Shown: piece after piece, positions 20,175 through 31,390 of the stretch
Layout: each line of letters starts with the position of its first letter
Numbering within the stretch: position 1 is the first letter of the stretch
Assembly (NCBI GenBank): GCA_030180135.1
Contig: CM058232.1
Coordinates: forward strand, 59,541,330 to 59,605,329
DNA length: 64,000 nucleotides
Reading direction: 5' to 3'
From: Orychophragmus violaceus
Taxonomy: Eukaryota; Streptophyta; Magnoliopsida; Brassicales; Brassicaceae
The notes under the pieces: generated by a model
The model's database searches: none
What the model saw: the letters and a program-made list of their open reading frames with translations, nothing else
What the model was told of the DNA's origin: nothing
Position numbers and translations under genes: made by a program

Positions 20175-21185
20175 GGAAACGTCAATGCAGTCGAGAGCCC
20201 GAAGAGCTCGAAGAAATTCGAGTTCGACAAGGAAAAGTTCTGCGACTTTCATAACAAAAGAGGACACTCGACTGAAGACTGCTATACTCGAGCTAAAGCT
20301 GAGGCTCAAAAGCGAGAGTTCGAGAGAAAACAAGAGTCAGAAGTCGAGGAGGAAACTCCATCCGACAAAAAGGAAAGTAAACAGACCAAAGAGTCGAACA
20401 CCAAAAAGCCTTCTCAGAATAAACGAGAACGGTTAAAGGAGCCGGAATCCCCCGAAACACTCCCTCAGGGGTCGCGAAAGCGAGTCGAGTTTATTCTCGG
20501 AGAGCTCAGCTTGAACGGCACCCCGGGAGGTTCGGCATTATCTCCACCATCGGCTCCCGTCAAGAGCTTACGTTCTCGAATCAATCTCCCTCGTCTCTGC
20601 AGGGGGGGTGTTCGGGCTATACCCCCTAAACGAATCGACTTCATCTTCGGTGGCACCAAGCTTTGCCGAGACTCGGTCAATTCAATCAAAGATCTTCAAA
20701 GAAGAGTGGAGACCGACAAAGGGGGGAAAACCCCAATGATAGGTCCAGACCACGAGATCACTTTCCACGAGAGCGAGACAAGCAATCTCGACAAACCACA
20801 CGACGACGCTCTCCTCGTTTGTCTAGTAGTGGGAGATGTCGAACTCTCAAGGATAATGATCGACACAGGAAGTTCGGTGGATGTCCTCTTTTACGACACG
20901 TTCAAAAAGATGGAGTTCAACGACTCCGAGATCGTCGAGGAAAAGACACCACTGGTAGGGTTCGCCGGCGAAATGACAGAGTTCGTCGTAGTGGATCGGC
21001 CAGCTCCCTACAACGCAATTCTAGGTCGACCATGGATATACGACATGAAAGCGGTACCATCGACCTACCATCAATGCGTAAAATTCCCAACTCCGAAAGG
21101 AGTAAAAACCGTTTACGGAAGTCAAAAGATTTCCCACCATTGCTACATGAACGGATACAAGCAGATTGAGAAATCCCCCGCGTAG
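20175..21185 (+). pseudogene. Tat gag C-terminus and aspartic protease
   Basis: In frame with the second gag part after the TAA at 20172. It starts with CDFHNKRGHSTEDC (about 20241-20282), the CX2H-type knuckle seen in Tat gag. A Lys/Glu-rich segment follows, then RVEFILGELSLNG and KRIDFIFGGTKLC. The protease core is ARIMIDTGSS-type (here SRIMIDTGSSVDVLFYD, with Asp-Thr-Gly at about 20862-20870), ending APYNAILGRPWIYDMKAVPS. The active site is intact. A TAA at 21183-21185 closes the frame and the next ATG is in the same frame at 21216. Confidence 0.8.
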
Positions 21186-21215
21186 AAATTACGGAAAGAG
21201 GAGGAGCTCGCCACC

Positions 21216-21580
21216 ATGCAGACCAAAAGGTCGAACGACCCAAGTCAAATAGGACCCCCAAAGGACCTCACGACCCAAGTTTTCATAGACGATGTTCATC
21301 CCGAAAGACTTGTTGGCATTAGAATCGACCTATCAGAGCCAGTCAAAAACGAATTGGTCTCTTTCCTTAAACAGAACGTCGACTCCTTCGCCTGGTCTTC
21401 AGCAGACATGAAAGGGATCAATATCGACGTAACCAGCCACGAGCTGAATATCGACCCAACCTACAAACTGGTAAGACAAAAGCGTCGGAAGCTAGGCCCG
21501 GAACGAGCTCAAGCCGTCAACGACGAGGTCGATCAATTATTAAAAATCGGATCGATCACCCAGACTGGCTTGCGAACCCC
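21216..21580 (+). pseudogene. Tat pol segment before RT
   Basis: 122 residues in the protease frame, including FLKQNVDSFAWSSADMKGI and NIDPTYKLVRQKRRKLGPER, the standard lead-in to Tat RT. Near 21550 a deletion shifts the frame: the next conserved word, DWLANPVVVKKKNGKW, is partly in the frame of the following entry. Confidence 0.75.
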
Positions 21581-21583
21581 GTA

Positions 21584-23194
21584 GTGGTTAAGAAAAAGAA
21601 CGGGAAGTGGGGAGTCTGTGTAGATTTCACGGATCTCAACAAAGCATGTCCGAAGGACAGCTTCCCACTCCCACACATCGACCGGCTGGTCGAAGCCACC
21701 GCCGGACACCAGCTACTATCCTTCATGGACGCTTTCTCGGGGTACAATCAAATATTAATGAACCCCGAGGACCAAGAAAAGACTTCGTTCATAACTGATC
21801 GAGGCACGTACTGCTACAAAGTCATGCCCTTCGGAATAAAAAACGCAGGAGCAACTTACCAACGCCTCGTCAACAAGATGTTTTCTGGACTCCTAGGCAA
21901 AACTATGGAAGTCTACATCGACGATATGCTGGTCAAATCTTCCAGGTACAAAGACCATATCCCACAGCTAAGAGAATGTTTTATCATTCTCAATAAATAC
22001 GGGATGAAACTCAACCCAGCAAAGTGTACCTTCGGGGTCCCCTCAGGAGAATTCCTAGGTTACCTAGTGACCGAAAGAGGGATCGAAGCGAACCCCAAAC
22101 TGATCGCAACGTTTATAGAGATGAAATCTCCCAGAACAACGCGAGAAGTCCAGCGCCTGACTGGCAAAATAGCTGCTCTGAACCGTTTCATCTCGAGGTT
22201 GACTGATAAATGTCTGCCCTTCTATCATTTGCTCAAAGCGAACAAGAAGTTCCTCTGGGATGAAAAGTGCGAAGAAGCGTTCACCCAGCTTAAAACTTAC
22301 CTAAGCGAACCACCTATACTGGCGAAACCAGTAGAAGGGGAACCCCTCTACCTCTACCTAGCTGTTTCCACGGCAGCAGTAAGTGGAGTCCTGGTTCGCG
22401 AAGAACAGAACGAACAACGGCCGGTGTATTACATCAGTAAGACCTTAATCGACGCTGAAACTAGATACCCCGCCATGGAAAAACTCGCCTTAGCGCTAGT
22501 GACGTCAGCTCGGAAACTCCGACCATACTTTCAATCGCACTTGATCATAGTGATGACCTCTCAGCCACTGAGAACCATCCTTCACAGTCCAAGCCAGTCA
22601 GGTCGACTGGTCAAATGGGCTACCGAACTTAGCGAGTATGACATAGAATATAAAGCTCGGACGTGCCTAAAAGCGCAAGTACTGGCAGATTTCATAATCG
22701 AGCTCCCTCCGACCGTCGAATTTGACCCGACCTCCGCCAAGAAATGGAAACTCTACGTCGATGGAGCTTCCTCGAGGCAAGGATCCGGAGTCGGGGTGAA
22801 ACTGGTCTCCCCAACAGGCGAAGTACTAGAACAATCGTTCAGACTGGGCTTCGCCGCATCAAATAACGAAGCAGAATACGAAGCATTAATAGCAGGGCTC
22901 AGACTAGCGATAGCGATAGGAGCCCGGGAAGTAGATGACTTCAGCGATTCCCAATTAGTCAAGAGCCAATATCATGGCGACTACGAGGCCAAAGACGAAC
23001 GAATGGAAGCATACCTACGGGTAGTCCACGCGCTCGCCGAACAGATCGAATTCTTTGATCTAACGCGGATCCCGCGAGGGGAAAACACCGCAGCCGATGC
23101 CCTGGCCGCATTAGCATCGACATCAGATCCCAACCTCAAAAGGATCATACCAGTCGAAGGGATCGAGAAACCAAGCATCGACATAGCCCTTTAA
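21584..23194 (+). pseudogene. Tat reverse transcriptase, RNase H and second (archaeal-type) RNase H
   Basis: 536 residues. RT: GKWGVCVDFTDLNKACPKDS, LLSFMDAFSGYNQI, MPFGIKNAGATYQRLVNKMF and catalytic YIDD (about 21914-21925). Then the normal RNase H: LYLYLAVSTAAVSGVLVREE, RPVYYISKTL and RYPAMEKLALALV. The C-terminal 150 residues form a second RNase H, KLYVDGASSRQGSGVGV, SNNEAEYEALIAGL, SDSQLV and ENTAADALAALAS, with its Asp, Glu, Asp and Asp in place. This extra domain marks the Tat group (established knowledge). The domain itself is open, but upstream breaks prevent a complete polyprotein. Confidence 0.88.
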
Positions 23195-23569
23195 AGCTCT
23201 GTCCTTGAAAGAAGACGAGCCTACCATAAAAGACGATGTCGAGCACAAGGAATGTCCTAAGGACATAAGTCGCGATATCATCGAGATTAATGATGATCTC
23301 GATCCAAGAAACGCCGTGTACGTCGCGAACGTCCCCGACGGACCAATCCAAGCCACATCCGCTAGTTAAGGACCCGAGCCTGACAATGACGAAGATTGGA
23401 GAACTCCGATCATTCGATACATTACAAATGGCGAAGTTCCCGACGACAAATGGGAGGCACGGAAACTCAAGACACAAAGCGCGAGGTACTGCGTCACGCA
23501 AGGAGAGCTCTTCAAGAGAAGTCTCTCTGGACCTTACCTCAAATGCCTCGATAAAAGCAAGCTCTAGCC
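23195..23569 (+). pseudogene. Tat RNase H-integrase linker and integrase start (decayed)
   Basis: Right after the stop at 23192-23194 the linker is legible in shifted frames: EDEPTIKDDVEHKECPKD, a stop, then WRTPIIRYITNGEVPDDKWE and YCVTQGELFKRSLSGPYLKC. These words normally lead to the integrase zinc domain. At least two breaks. Confidence 0.65.
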
Positions 23570-24136
23570 GTGATCACACAGGCCGGCGACGGATCCTGCG
23601 GAAGCCATTCCGGAGGACGAGCCCTGGCCGTGCGAATCAAAAGGCAAGGCTATTTCTGGCCGACAATGGCCACCGAATGCGAATCTTTTTCCAGCAAATG
23701 TGACAAATGCCAAAAGCATGCCCCGATTATCCATCAAGCATCGGAGAAACTCTCCTCTATCTCATCACCATACCCATTCATGCGATGGGGAATGGACATC
23801 GTGGGACCTTTAGTTCCATCCGGCAAAAAGAAAGCTACACACCTATTGGTAATGACAGACTACTTCACTAAATGGATTGAAGCAGAATCGTACCAAAAAG
23901 TCAAAGACGTTCTTGTTAAGGAGTTCGTCTGGCGAAACATCGTTTTCCGACACGGACTACCCCACGAGATCGTCACCGATAACGGTCCCCCATTCATATC
24001 AAACGCCTTCAAGGAGTTCTGCAGAACGTTGAACATAAAGCTGACTTACTCAACGCCACGCTATCCCCAAGGGAATGAGCTGGCGGAAGCGGCTAACAAG
24101 GCAATCATGAACAACCTTAAGAAAAAGACTCAATGA
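23570..24136 (+). pseudogene. Tat integrase core
   Basis: 188 residues. Remnant zinc domain with CDKCQKHAP; then the catalytic core with MDIVGPLVPSGKKKATH (first Asp), TKWIEAESYQKVKDV, IVTDNGPPFISNAFKEFC (second Asp) and GNELAEAANKAI (Glu). The triad is present. The frame ends at a TGA (24134-24136) just after NNLKKKTQ where a full element reads on. Confidence 0.8.
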
Positions 24137-24630
24137 GTGCAAAACGAGCTGGAGCGACGATCTCCCAGCCGTACTCTGGACTCACCGGACTACTCCTCGC
24201 AAATCCACCGGCGAAACTCCCTTTTTGCTGGCTTACGGGATCGAGGCGGTAGTACCAGCCGAAATCCTCGTGTGAAGAATGCCCACGAAAAGAGGAACTT
24301 AACAACAAGATTATAACTGACGAGCTCGATCTCGTCGATGAAAGGAGGAACCTCGCACTAGCTCGAATCCAGAACTACCAACAAGCTGCGGCTCGCTACT
24401 ACGATTCCAAGATCAAAACTCTAAGGTTTCAAGTAGGCGAGCTCGTCTTACGGAAAGTGTTCAACCATAAAAAGGAAGAACACGCTGGAAAGTTAGGAGC
24501 AAAGTGAGAAGGTCCTTACCAGGTCACTGATGTTGTGAAGGACGGGGTCTACCGACTCAAATCGGTAGAAACCCAGAAGCCTGAACTACGACCTTGGAAC
24601 ATCATCAACCTCAAAAAGTACTTTCACTAA
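24137..24630 (+). pseudogene. Tat integrase C-terminal region (broken)
   Basis: Shifted frames give DDLPAVLWTHRTTPRKSTGE, LLAYGIEAVVPAEIL, LARIQNYQQAAARYYDSKI, FQVGELVLRKVFNHKKEE, GPYQVTDVVKDGVYRL and RPWNIINLKKYF, the normal end of Tat pol, with stops near 24270 and 24506. Pol would end at the TAA at 24628-24630. Confidence 0.75.
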
Positions 24631-24854
24631 AAGTACACCAACATAATCGAACTACGAAATGGCTTGATCCCCTTAAAAGGGTACGTAGGCAGCTCGACTT
24701 CGAGCGCAGCCACCCCCCAAACACAAGGCTCTTACCGAGCTCAACAACTTCAAACAAAGTCTCACTAACTTATCTTTGTGAAATCAAAATAAGTCTTTCA
24801 ATCAATGTCTCTTTCTGTCTTAAAATTCAGAGTCATCGCGAAATACTTCGCCGT

Positions 24855-25165
24855 TACAAAGTGATATGAAACTATCTCTTCAAAAATTAAAGCGATATGA
24901 AATTATCTCTTCAGAAACAAACGGTATCAAGCTATGCTCCCCGAGCGACCTGAAATGGCCTCTCCTCAAAACCATGTGATATGAAATTATCTCTTCAAAA
25001 AGTGATATGAAATTATCTCCACAAGTGGTATGAAATTATCCCTTCTTAGCGACCTGAAATGGCCTCTCCTAAAATAAAGTGATATGAAATTATCTCTTCA
25101 AAAGACGAGCGATATGAAATTATCCCTTCATAAGCGACCTGAAAAGGCCTCTCCTAAAATAAAGC
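24855..25165 (+). repeat. Irregular tandem repeats in the Tat 3' region
   Basis: GATATGAAATTATCTCTTC recurs about eight times, alternating with AGCGACCTGAAATGGCCTCTCC (two to three times), spaced 30-70 bases. Tandem repeats after pol are common in Tat elements. Confidence 0.85.
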
Positions 25166-25200
25166 AAGACAACAAACTGAAATGCTCGCCCCAGTTAGTT

Positions 25201-25395
25201 AGTATATTTGTGTGAGATCGATTTTAGTTGGGAATGGGTCAGCTTGCAACCTATTTAATACTGGATCTATTCCTAGATTTTTAAGTCTAGGTTTCACCAA
25301 GTGTTGGCCATTTAAGGGTGCGTTTGAGCTAAAAAATATTAAGGTTTTTAAACAGTCAGCATGAAATCTGGAAGCAACATAAATTCATCAAAAAG
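25201..25395. other. No recognisable feature
   Basis: About 200 bases between the last Tat-like sequence and the next chromovirus relic. It may be the remnant of a 3' LTR, but it does not match 17928-18382. Confidence 0.4.
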
Positions 25396-26325
25396 TACCA
25401 GTTTTACTCAGTTGGACTTGAGTTTTGGGCAGAGCATATGGATTGAGTAGTTGGCATATTAAAATGGCACGGTAAGAAACTCATTGTGGTAGGTAGTGTC
25501 GTACACCACTATATTCGTCAGAAGTGGGGGGAATGACAAGTCATTGAACTAGAAATAGGATTTTAGAGAACGCGGAAATGCTCAAAAATAGTAAAAGGAA
25601 TCCCAACACCGTCACAATAGTTATGCATACATGGCATGAAATATTTGGTCGTTCTAGTTGTGCTAGAGTTGCACGCGGTCGTGAGCCAACCGGAGAGAAT
25701 AATCCGTGCGGACAACCTGGTTGAAGTTAAACATGATTTTTTTCAGCCGATGCATCTAAAAGCAATCAGATAGATGGTTCAGGAGGCAGCAAAACAATTT
25801 GTTATGGATGCAGTGCAGCAGATATCTCAAGAGGATTTTTGAGTAGATGTGCAAGAGGCTTATCGACTAGTTTCACATGAGGCAGCTCGTAGCAGCCGAG
25901 GAGTTTACTCGTCATATTCCCCTTAGGGTATGACTGGCCGCCGCTCATCAAGAACCATATGGTGCACATGATTTTTGGGGTGTGCAGCCGAATGCCCAAT
26001 AGGTTGTTGATCATGGACCACTTCCACCTCTACTACCACCAACACCAACTGCACCTGCCATACTCTAAGAGAGACCTACACATTGGAAGATGACGAGCGA
26101 AATGCGGAATTTGGTTATGGAGAAATTTATAGGAGCTGTGGAAACTATTTTCGCATATAATTGTAGGAGGATGTTGGAATGTAATTTGGATTATATGAGG
26201 TACCCAGCAGAGTACCACTTGGATTTGGCCACTCAACATATGAGAGATGATTTCGTAGTTTGATGGGAGACAATTATAAATAGAAATCATGGTTGTTAGG
26301 AGCTGACCTATGTGGATTTTAGGTG
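25396..26325 (+). mobile_element. Second copy of the permuted chromovirus derivative
   Basis: Order: a gag-middle scrap (SVGLEFWAEHMD type, 25396-25450), an integrase-end fragment (25465-25700), then directly a gag N-part: DNLVEVKHDFFQPMHLKAIR, MVQEAAKQFVMDAVQQIS, RRSSRTIW and, near 26260, the Trp-pair region (VVWWETIINR) and ELTYVDF. It is cut at 26325 by the LTR of X2. The integrase-end to gag-start order is the same junction as at 1390-1500. Confidence 0.6.
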
Positions 26326-26755
26326 TGATGTAAGCTCTAAAGGGAGCTCATATTGAAACTGTCTGAGGATGACACTAAGGCTGGACTGAGGTCGCTCTCC
26401 TTGGTGCCACGAACGAGATAGATTTAGTGCACGAGCAGTTGGAATGAAGTTGCTCTCTACTGATGCGGTTTGATGGATTGAAGCTGATAAGAACACAAAC
26501 GTTAACAAGGTTTGGCTTGAGCAGCTAAGAGGAAACTACATGAAGTTGTAGACTCATGCCATCAAAGAAAAAGAGACTTTAAGGTTTTTCCTTTGATTAA
26601 ACGTTAACTTTAAAATAAATAATACAAGAGGCTTTATAGCCTAGGTTTCAACAAGAACATAATAAAAAAAATCATGGGCCTTAAGGCCTTACATGAAATA
26701 AAATAAAAGACAAAAGCCTAATAGGTCGTGTATGGCTTGTTGTTCGAATGGGACA
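26326..26755 (-). repeat. X2 left LTR, first part
   Basis: Starts TGATGTAAGCTCTAAAGG. The first 130 bases resemble 54892-54990 (both contain AAGGCTGGACT and CTCTCCTTGGTGCCAC), which is how the LTR was recognised. It continues at 45644. Confidence 0.6.
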
Positions 26756-28040
26756 TGTAACGCCCCCTTCCCATTTTTCCGCTGACCGACGAGCTGACCG
26801 GCCAACAATCAAACAAGAACTTGACCAATCGAACCCGAGAAGTCATACGAGAAGAGTTTGTCACAATACGAAAGCTAGAGACAGTCCGGTTTGAGACAAA
26901 GGCTCGAACCAAACCATCTTTGACTCCGTTTATCTCGTTTCCACAATACAAGGCTTTTCAACCCGTACCGCTTCCACGAGTTGTGTTCGGTTCGGACTAA
27001 ACCGTATATCAGGGAATTATTCTGTTTTATTACTTTAAAAATATAAATGTTATTCATAACAATATACGGCCTAATACAAATCATTTAGTGGGATCCCAAC
27101 AAAATCTGAAACCGAAAATAAAGTCAAAATACGTAATCAAACCGATACCCAATGCCAACCCGAGACTACTCCGAGTGTCCTACGCGTCCGCCGAGCTACG
27201 CCAAACCTGAAAAACACAAAAGAGTCTAATGAGTAATCTAAGATTACCCAGTGAGACGGCTCCCAACTATAGGCTGCTAACAATCTAATAATCTCGCCCA
27301 ATCCCAAAATAATAATCAAATACAATAGCTGATCACGTGCTACCAAGACGTGATGAGCTCCACAACACACAAGCATTCAATTAACACACAACAACAAAAA
27401 GGTAACCAAGGGAATTGAGAACACTACGGCACATGCTCTCGATTAAACTCGATCTATCTAACGTGGCACTATCACTAACTCCACACCATCTGAGCCCACT
27501 ATGCGAACTCGGTAACTTCCATGGGAACACATAGCTACCCCACGGTCACTAAAACATCCCACGACTCCTAGCCAAAAACACGACGTCCTACGACTAGGAC
27601 ACCGTTCTCTGTCCATCGATACTCGGTGACTCGGGATCCCTAGATAACCAAAGCTTCCATGCAGTTCGGCCCTAGGACGCGACCCCGTATTCTCCGGACC
27701 ACACATCTACAGGCGTCACTCATTAGGTTAACACCATAACCAGAATCACCACCCGAAGTCACTTAAACCGATCAGGTAACTACCCGAGGATCCAATCGGG
27801 TCGGAAGTACCTGAACGCCATCTCTAGACTTGTGGGATCTAGCGCATCCCATAGAGTCCTAATAACAGTAATGTAAACAAGCAGACTCACTGGGACTCTA
27901 TCACGCAATACCAATAAGGTCAAATAGAAATATCATCTCAATCCCCAATCTATCCCGCAAGTCCTATCGCCAACCTCCACATCACCCGATCTTACCCAGA
28001 CTTACCCGGTTCCGCACCAGAGTAAGTATCTACCAGTGCA

Positions 28041-28184
28041 GTCTACTCGGCCCAACACCGAAGTAGATAAATAATCAAGCAATCAACAGTCTACTCCGCC
28101 CAACAGCGAAGTAGATACACAATCAAGAAATCAACAGTCTACTCGGCCCAACACCGAAGTAGTTACACAATTACACAAACAATA
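28041..28184. repeat. Three 48-bp tandem repeats with internal palindrome (left LTR)
   Basis: Units start at 28041, 28089 and 28137. Each holds CTACTCGG....CCGAAGTAG, a near-perfect inverted repeat able to form a short hairpin. The array is kept at the same spot in the right LTR (43031). Confidence 0.85.
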
Positions 28185-28978
28185 ATCAGAACACCACACA
28201 AACAATTATTTCGGTTTATTAGTCTTTTAACCTTTCCCTTAACTCATTCGATCCGCTACCTTGGGATTAGTGGATTAATAATCCTATAGATGGCTTAATT
28301 CACATTTAATTAATCTTATCCTTTAAATTCTTATTCTCAACCTCTTCGATCCGTCAGCTTGAGATTAGTAAACTTACTAATCTACTGACTTCACATTACT
28401 ATTTAATCAATTCATTTAACCCGGTAACCCCGACTATTGACTAATTAACCCACCCCGTTCTTATATTCTAATTGTGTTATGTGTTTTAACCGTATTTTAA
28501 TCAACTCATAATTCCCCATATATAGATTCATTTAGATACGTTCTTAAATAATTATATATGCATATACGTCTTAGCATGCTGTTCTATATGTATGCAACAT
28601 CCAATCAAGTAGTCAAGGAAACTATCAATCAATTACCGATATAAACTAACTATCATGCATCTCTTTAACCTAACCATTTAATTAGTTAACCGAGTTATTA
28701 ATCAACCTAGCCGTTCTAACCAATTCAGTCATCGAGGTATCCAACCTAAAGCTACGATTAATAAGTTCAAGGTCTATATGTCCTAGTATATATGCAACAC
28801 ACAATTTAGCCGACTCACAGTGTTATCATAACGACGGATGGATGGATTGACGAACACACGAGACCCGACACGAACCCGATGCTAACCCGAACTTCCCCGA
28901 ACCGTTGACTTGCTGTGACCTGACCTTGATCTGAGCGTTGACCTTAGTGATTCCGATCGTACCTTCACACGAGCCTCC

Positions 28979-29690
28979 GGACCAACCTTATTTTCTCTCT
29001 CCTCTTTCTCTCCTTCTCTCTCTCCCCCAGTTCTTCTCCTTCTCTCTCTCCTCCTGTTCTCTTCTCTCTCTCTCCTCCAGCTCTCTTCTCTCTCTCTGTC
29101 CTCCGGTTCTCTTCCTTATCTCTCTCCTTCTCTCCTCCGGTTCTCCTCCTTCTCTCTCTCTCTCCTCTGGTTTTCTTCCTTCTCTCCTCTGGTTCTCCTC
29201 CTTCTCTCCTCCAGTTCTCCTCCTTCTCTCTCTCCTCTGGTTCTCTTCTTTCTCTCCTCCGGTTCTCCTCCTTCTCTCTCTTTCTCTCTCCTTCTTCTTC
29301 TCAGGCTTCTTCTTCTCTCTCTCTTCTTCTTATGCTTATTCTTCTCCTTCCTCTTCTTCTTCTTCTCCTCCTCTCTCGCGCTTCTTCTCTCTCCCTTCTT
29401 CTAATTCTTCTTCTTCTTCTTCTTCTTCTTCTTCTTCTTCTTCTTCGTCTTCTTCTTCTCTCACGCTTCTTCTCTCTCCCTTCTTCTTCTTCTTCTCCTT
29501 CTTCTTCTTCTTCTTCCTCCAGTCTTCCTCTTCCTCCTCCTCCGGCTTCTTCTTCTTCTTCTTCTTCTTCTTCTTCTCTCTCTCCTTCTCCTTCTCCTTC
29601 TTCTCCTTCTCCACGCTTCTTCTTATCTTCCTCTCCTTCTCTCTTTCTCTTCTCTCTTTCTCTTTTCTTTGTTGTTTTGGTGTTGTGTGT
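28979..29690 (+). repeat. Pyrimidine tract, about 700 bases
   Basis: Almost only C and T on the plus strand, with TTC and CTTCTCC/CTCTCT units. Long open frames here (Ser/Leu/Phe-rich on one strand, Lys/Glu-rich on the other) arise from the triplet bias and are not genes. Confidence 0.9.
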
Positions 29691-30581
29691 GTAGAATAAG
29701 GAAGCAAAGGCCTTCTTATATAGTAAACCAAGTCTTGTGGATGGATGACAAATGTCCCTCCTCTCTCCTCATCCTTTGCCACGAAATCATGCTGAGGTAC
29801 AAGGTAAATTCATTGTATACTCTCTTCTCTTCTTCTCTTTTTCCACATAATCATACAAGGGTGTGAAAGATTCATTTCATCTTCTCCTCCTCTCTCCATG
29901 AGCCACGACACCATGCCAAGAATAAGGGGAGATTCAGTGAATTCTAGGGCATCAAGTCTTCTCTTCTCTCCATGCCATGCCATCCTTCTCAAGGTGAGGT
30001 AAGGTTCATTGCATCTTCCCCTTATTACTTTCTCCCCAAGTTATCATGTTTTCAATGTCCATGAATCTAAAATGAATAAGTGGCACCAGGGAGGAGAAGA
30101 CACTTGTCTCTTGGGGTTTTATTCTGGCCAATTACATTGCACCAAACCGTTTCTCGAAGCTCCCTATTCCCGAACCATTCCGACGTACCGATATTGCTGT
30201 TTTCGTGTTTAATATTTTAGAAACTCTTTAGCTGCTTCTATAAATCCACCAAGCCTCATTTTCAGATTCTAGATGACCGTATATGAATTTAGAAATTTGA
30301 ATCACCTCATTTGGATACCCGTAGCTCCTGTTATCAATTTTACAAGTTTCTTCGGTTTTATCGGTTTTCATTCCCGATAGTCCGAAAAACTCATCTATGG
30401 TCCGTTTTCACCATTCTTGGTCTTCTAAATGTTTTCCTTACTTAAAAGAAGAAAATTTGGCCCGTCTTAGCTTCCGTCTCGTAATTACCAAAATGCCCCT
30501 CTACTTTGGCAAAATTACAATTTTGTCCTTGTTGGCTTTTTCTTTGCCCGTTAACCCCATTTTTGGAAACATGGTATTACA

Positions 30582-30600
30582 TTCTTCCCCACTTACAGGA
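30582..30600 (-). promoter_or_regulatory. LARD polypurine tract
   Basis: On the minus strand AAGTGGGGAAGAA abuts the LTR start TGTAATACC. A second copy follows the duplicated LTR end at 32282. Confidence 0.65.
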
Positions 30601-30783
30601 ATTCGGTCCCCGAATTCTTCGTCACTGACAGACTTCGAATCGGATCTGAACCCTGTAAGTCGCCATCTCTGAACTACTCCAACTGTTCCGATGCCCGAAC
30701 GCTGAATCGACTGAAACTGCATTCCCCAATGTTCATTGACCTCCGAAACACGATCTTGTACAAACCCCATTTTAAACTGCATT

Positions 30784-31390
30784 CCTCCTGTTCTCTTCTC
30801 TCTCTCTCCTCCAGCTCTCTTCTCTCTCTCTGTCCTCCGGTTCTCTTCCTTATCTCTCTCCTTCTCTCCTCCTTCTCTCTCTCTCTCCTCTGGTTCTCTT
30901 CCTTCTCTCCTCTGGTTCTCCTCCTTCTCTCCTCCAGTTCTCCTCCTTCTCTCTCTCCTCTGGTTCTCTTCTTTCTCCCCTCCGGTTCTCCTCCTTCTCT
31001 CTTTCTCTCTCCTTCTTCTTCTCAGGCTTCTTCTTCTCTCTCTCTTCTTCTTATGCTTATTCTTCTCCTTCCTCTTCTTCTTCTTCTCCTCCTCTCTCGC
31101 GCTTCTTCTCTCTCCCTTCTTCTAATTCTTCTTCTTCTTCTTCTTCGTCTTCTTCTTCTCTCACGCTTCTTCTCTCTCCCTTCTTCTTCTTCTTCTCCTT
31201 CTTCTTCTTCTTCTTCCTCCAGTCTTCCTCTTCCTCCTCCTCCGGCTTCTTCTTCTTCTTCTTCTTCTTCTTCTTCTCTCTCTCCTTCTCCTTCTCCTTC
31301 TTCTCCTTCTCCACGCTTCTTCTTATCTTCCTCTCCTTCTCTCTTTCTCTTCTCTCTTTCTCTTTTCTTTGTTGTTTTGGTGTTGTGTGT
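30784..31390 (+). repeat. Pyrimidine tract, duplicated copy
   Basis: Copy of 29051-29690 in the 1.7-kb duplication, with fewer TTC units. Confidence 0.9.

Larger units (their letters stand above)
17928..25200 (+). mobile_element. Tat-type Ty3/Gypsy retrotransposon, 5' end present, 3' LTR not found
   Basis: Order: probable 5' LTR, primer site, gag, protease, RT, RNase H, a second archaeal-type RNase H, integrase, and a repeat-bearing 3' region. The second RNase H and the gag wording (KAHIRAFRLAM, CDFHNKRGHSTEDC) place it in the Tat group. The reading frame is broken by at least two frameshifts and three stops. I could not find another copy of 17928-18382 before the window ends, so the 3' LTR is lost or replaced near 25200. 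GC content is higher than in neighbouring elements. Confidence 0.85.
26756..30581 (-). repeat. LARD 3' LTR (left)
   Basis: 3826 bases. Landmarks shared with the right LTR, in order: TGTAACGCC start, the CTAAG site later used by CRM-B (here empty, 27238-27250), three 48-bp repeats, a pyrimidine tract and the GGTATTACA end. Contains no gene. Confidence 0.8.

Noticed and set aside
28938..29782. Long open frames rich in Ser/Leu/Phe on the plus strand and Lys/Glu on the minus strand (also near 30729-31482 and 44163-44834)
   Set aside because: They lie wholly in pyrimidine tracts of an LTR and follow from TTC/CTC triplet runs; no start context, domain or conservation beyond the DNA repeat.
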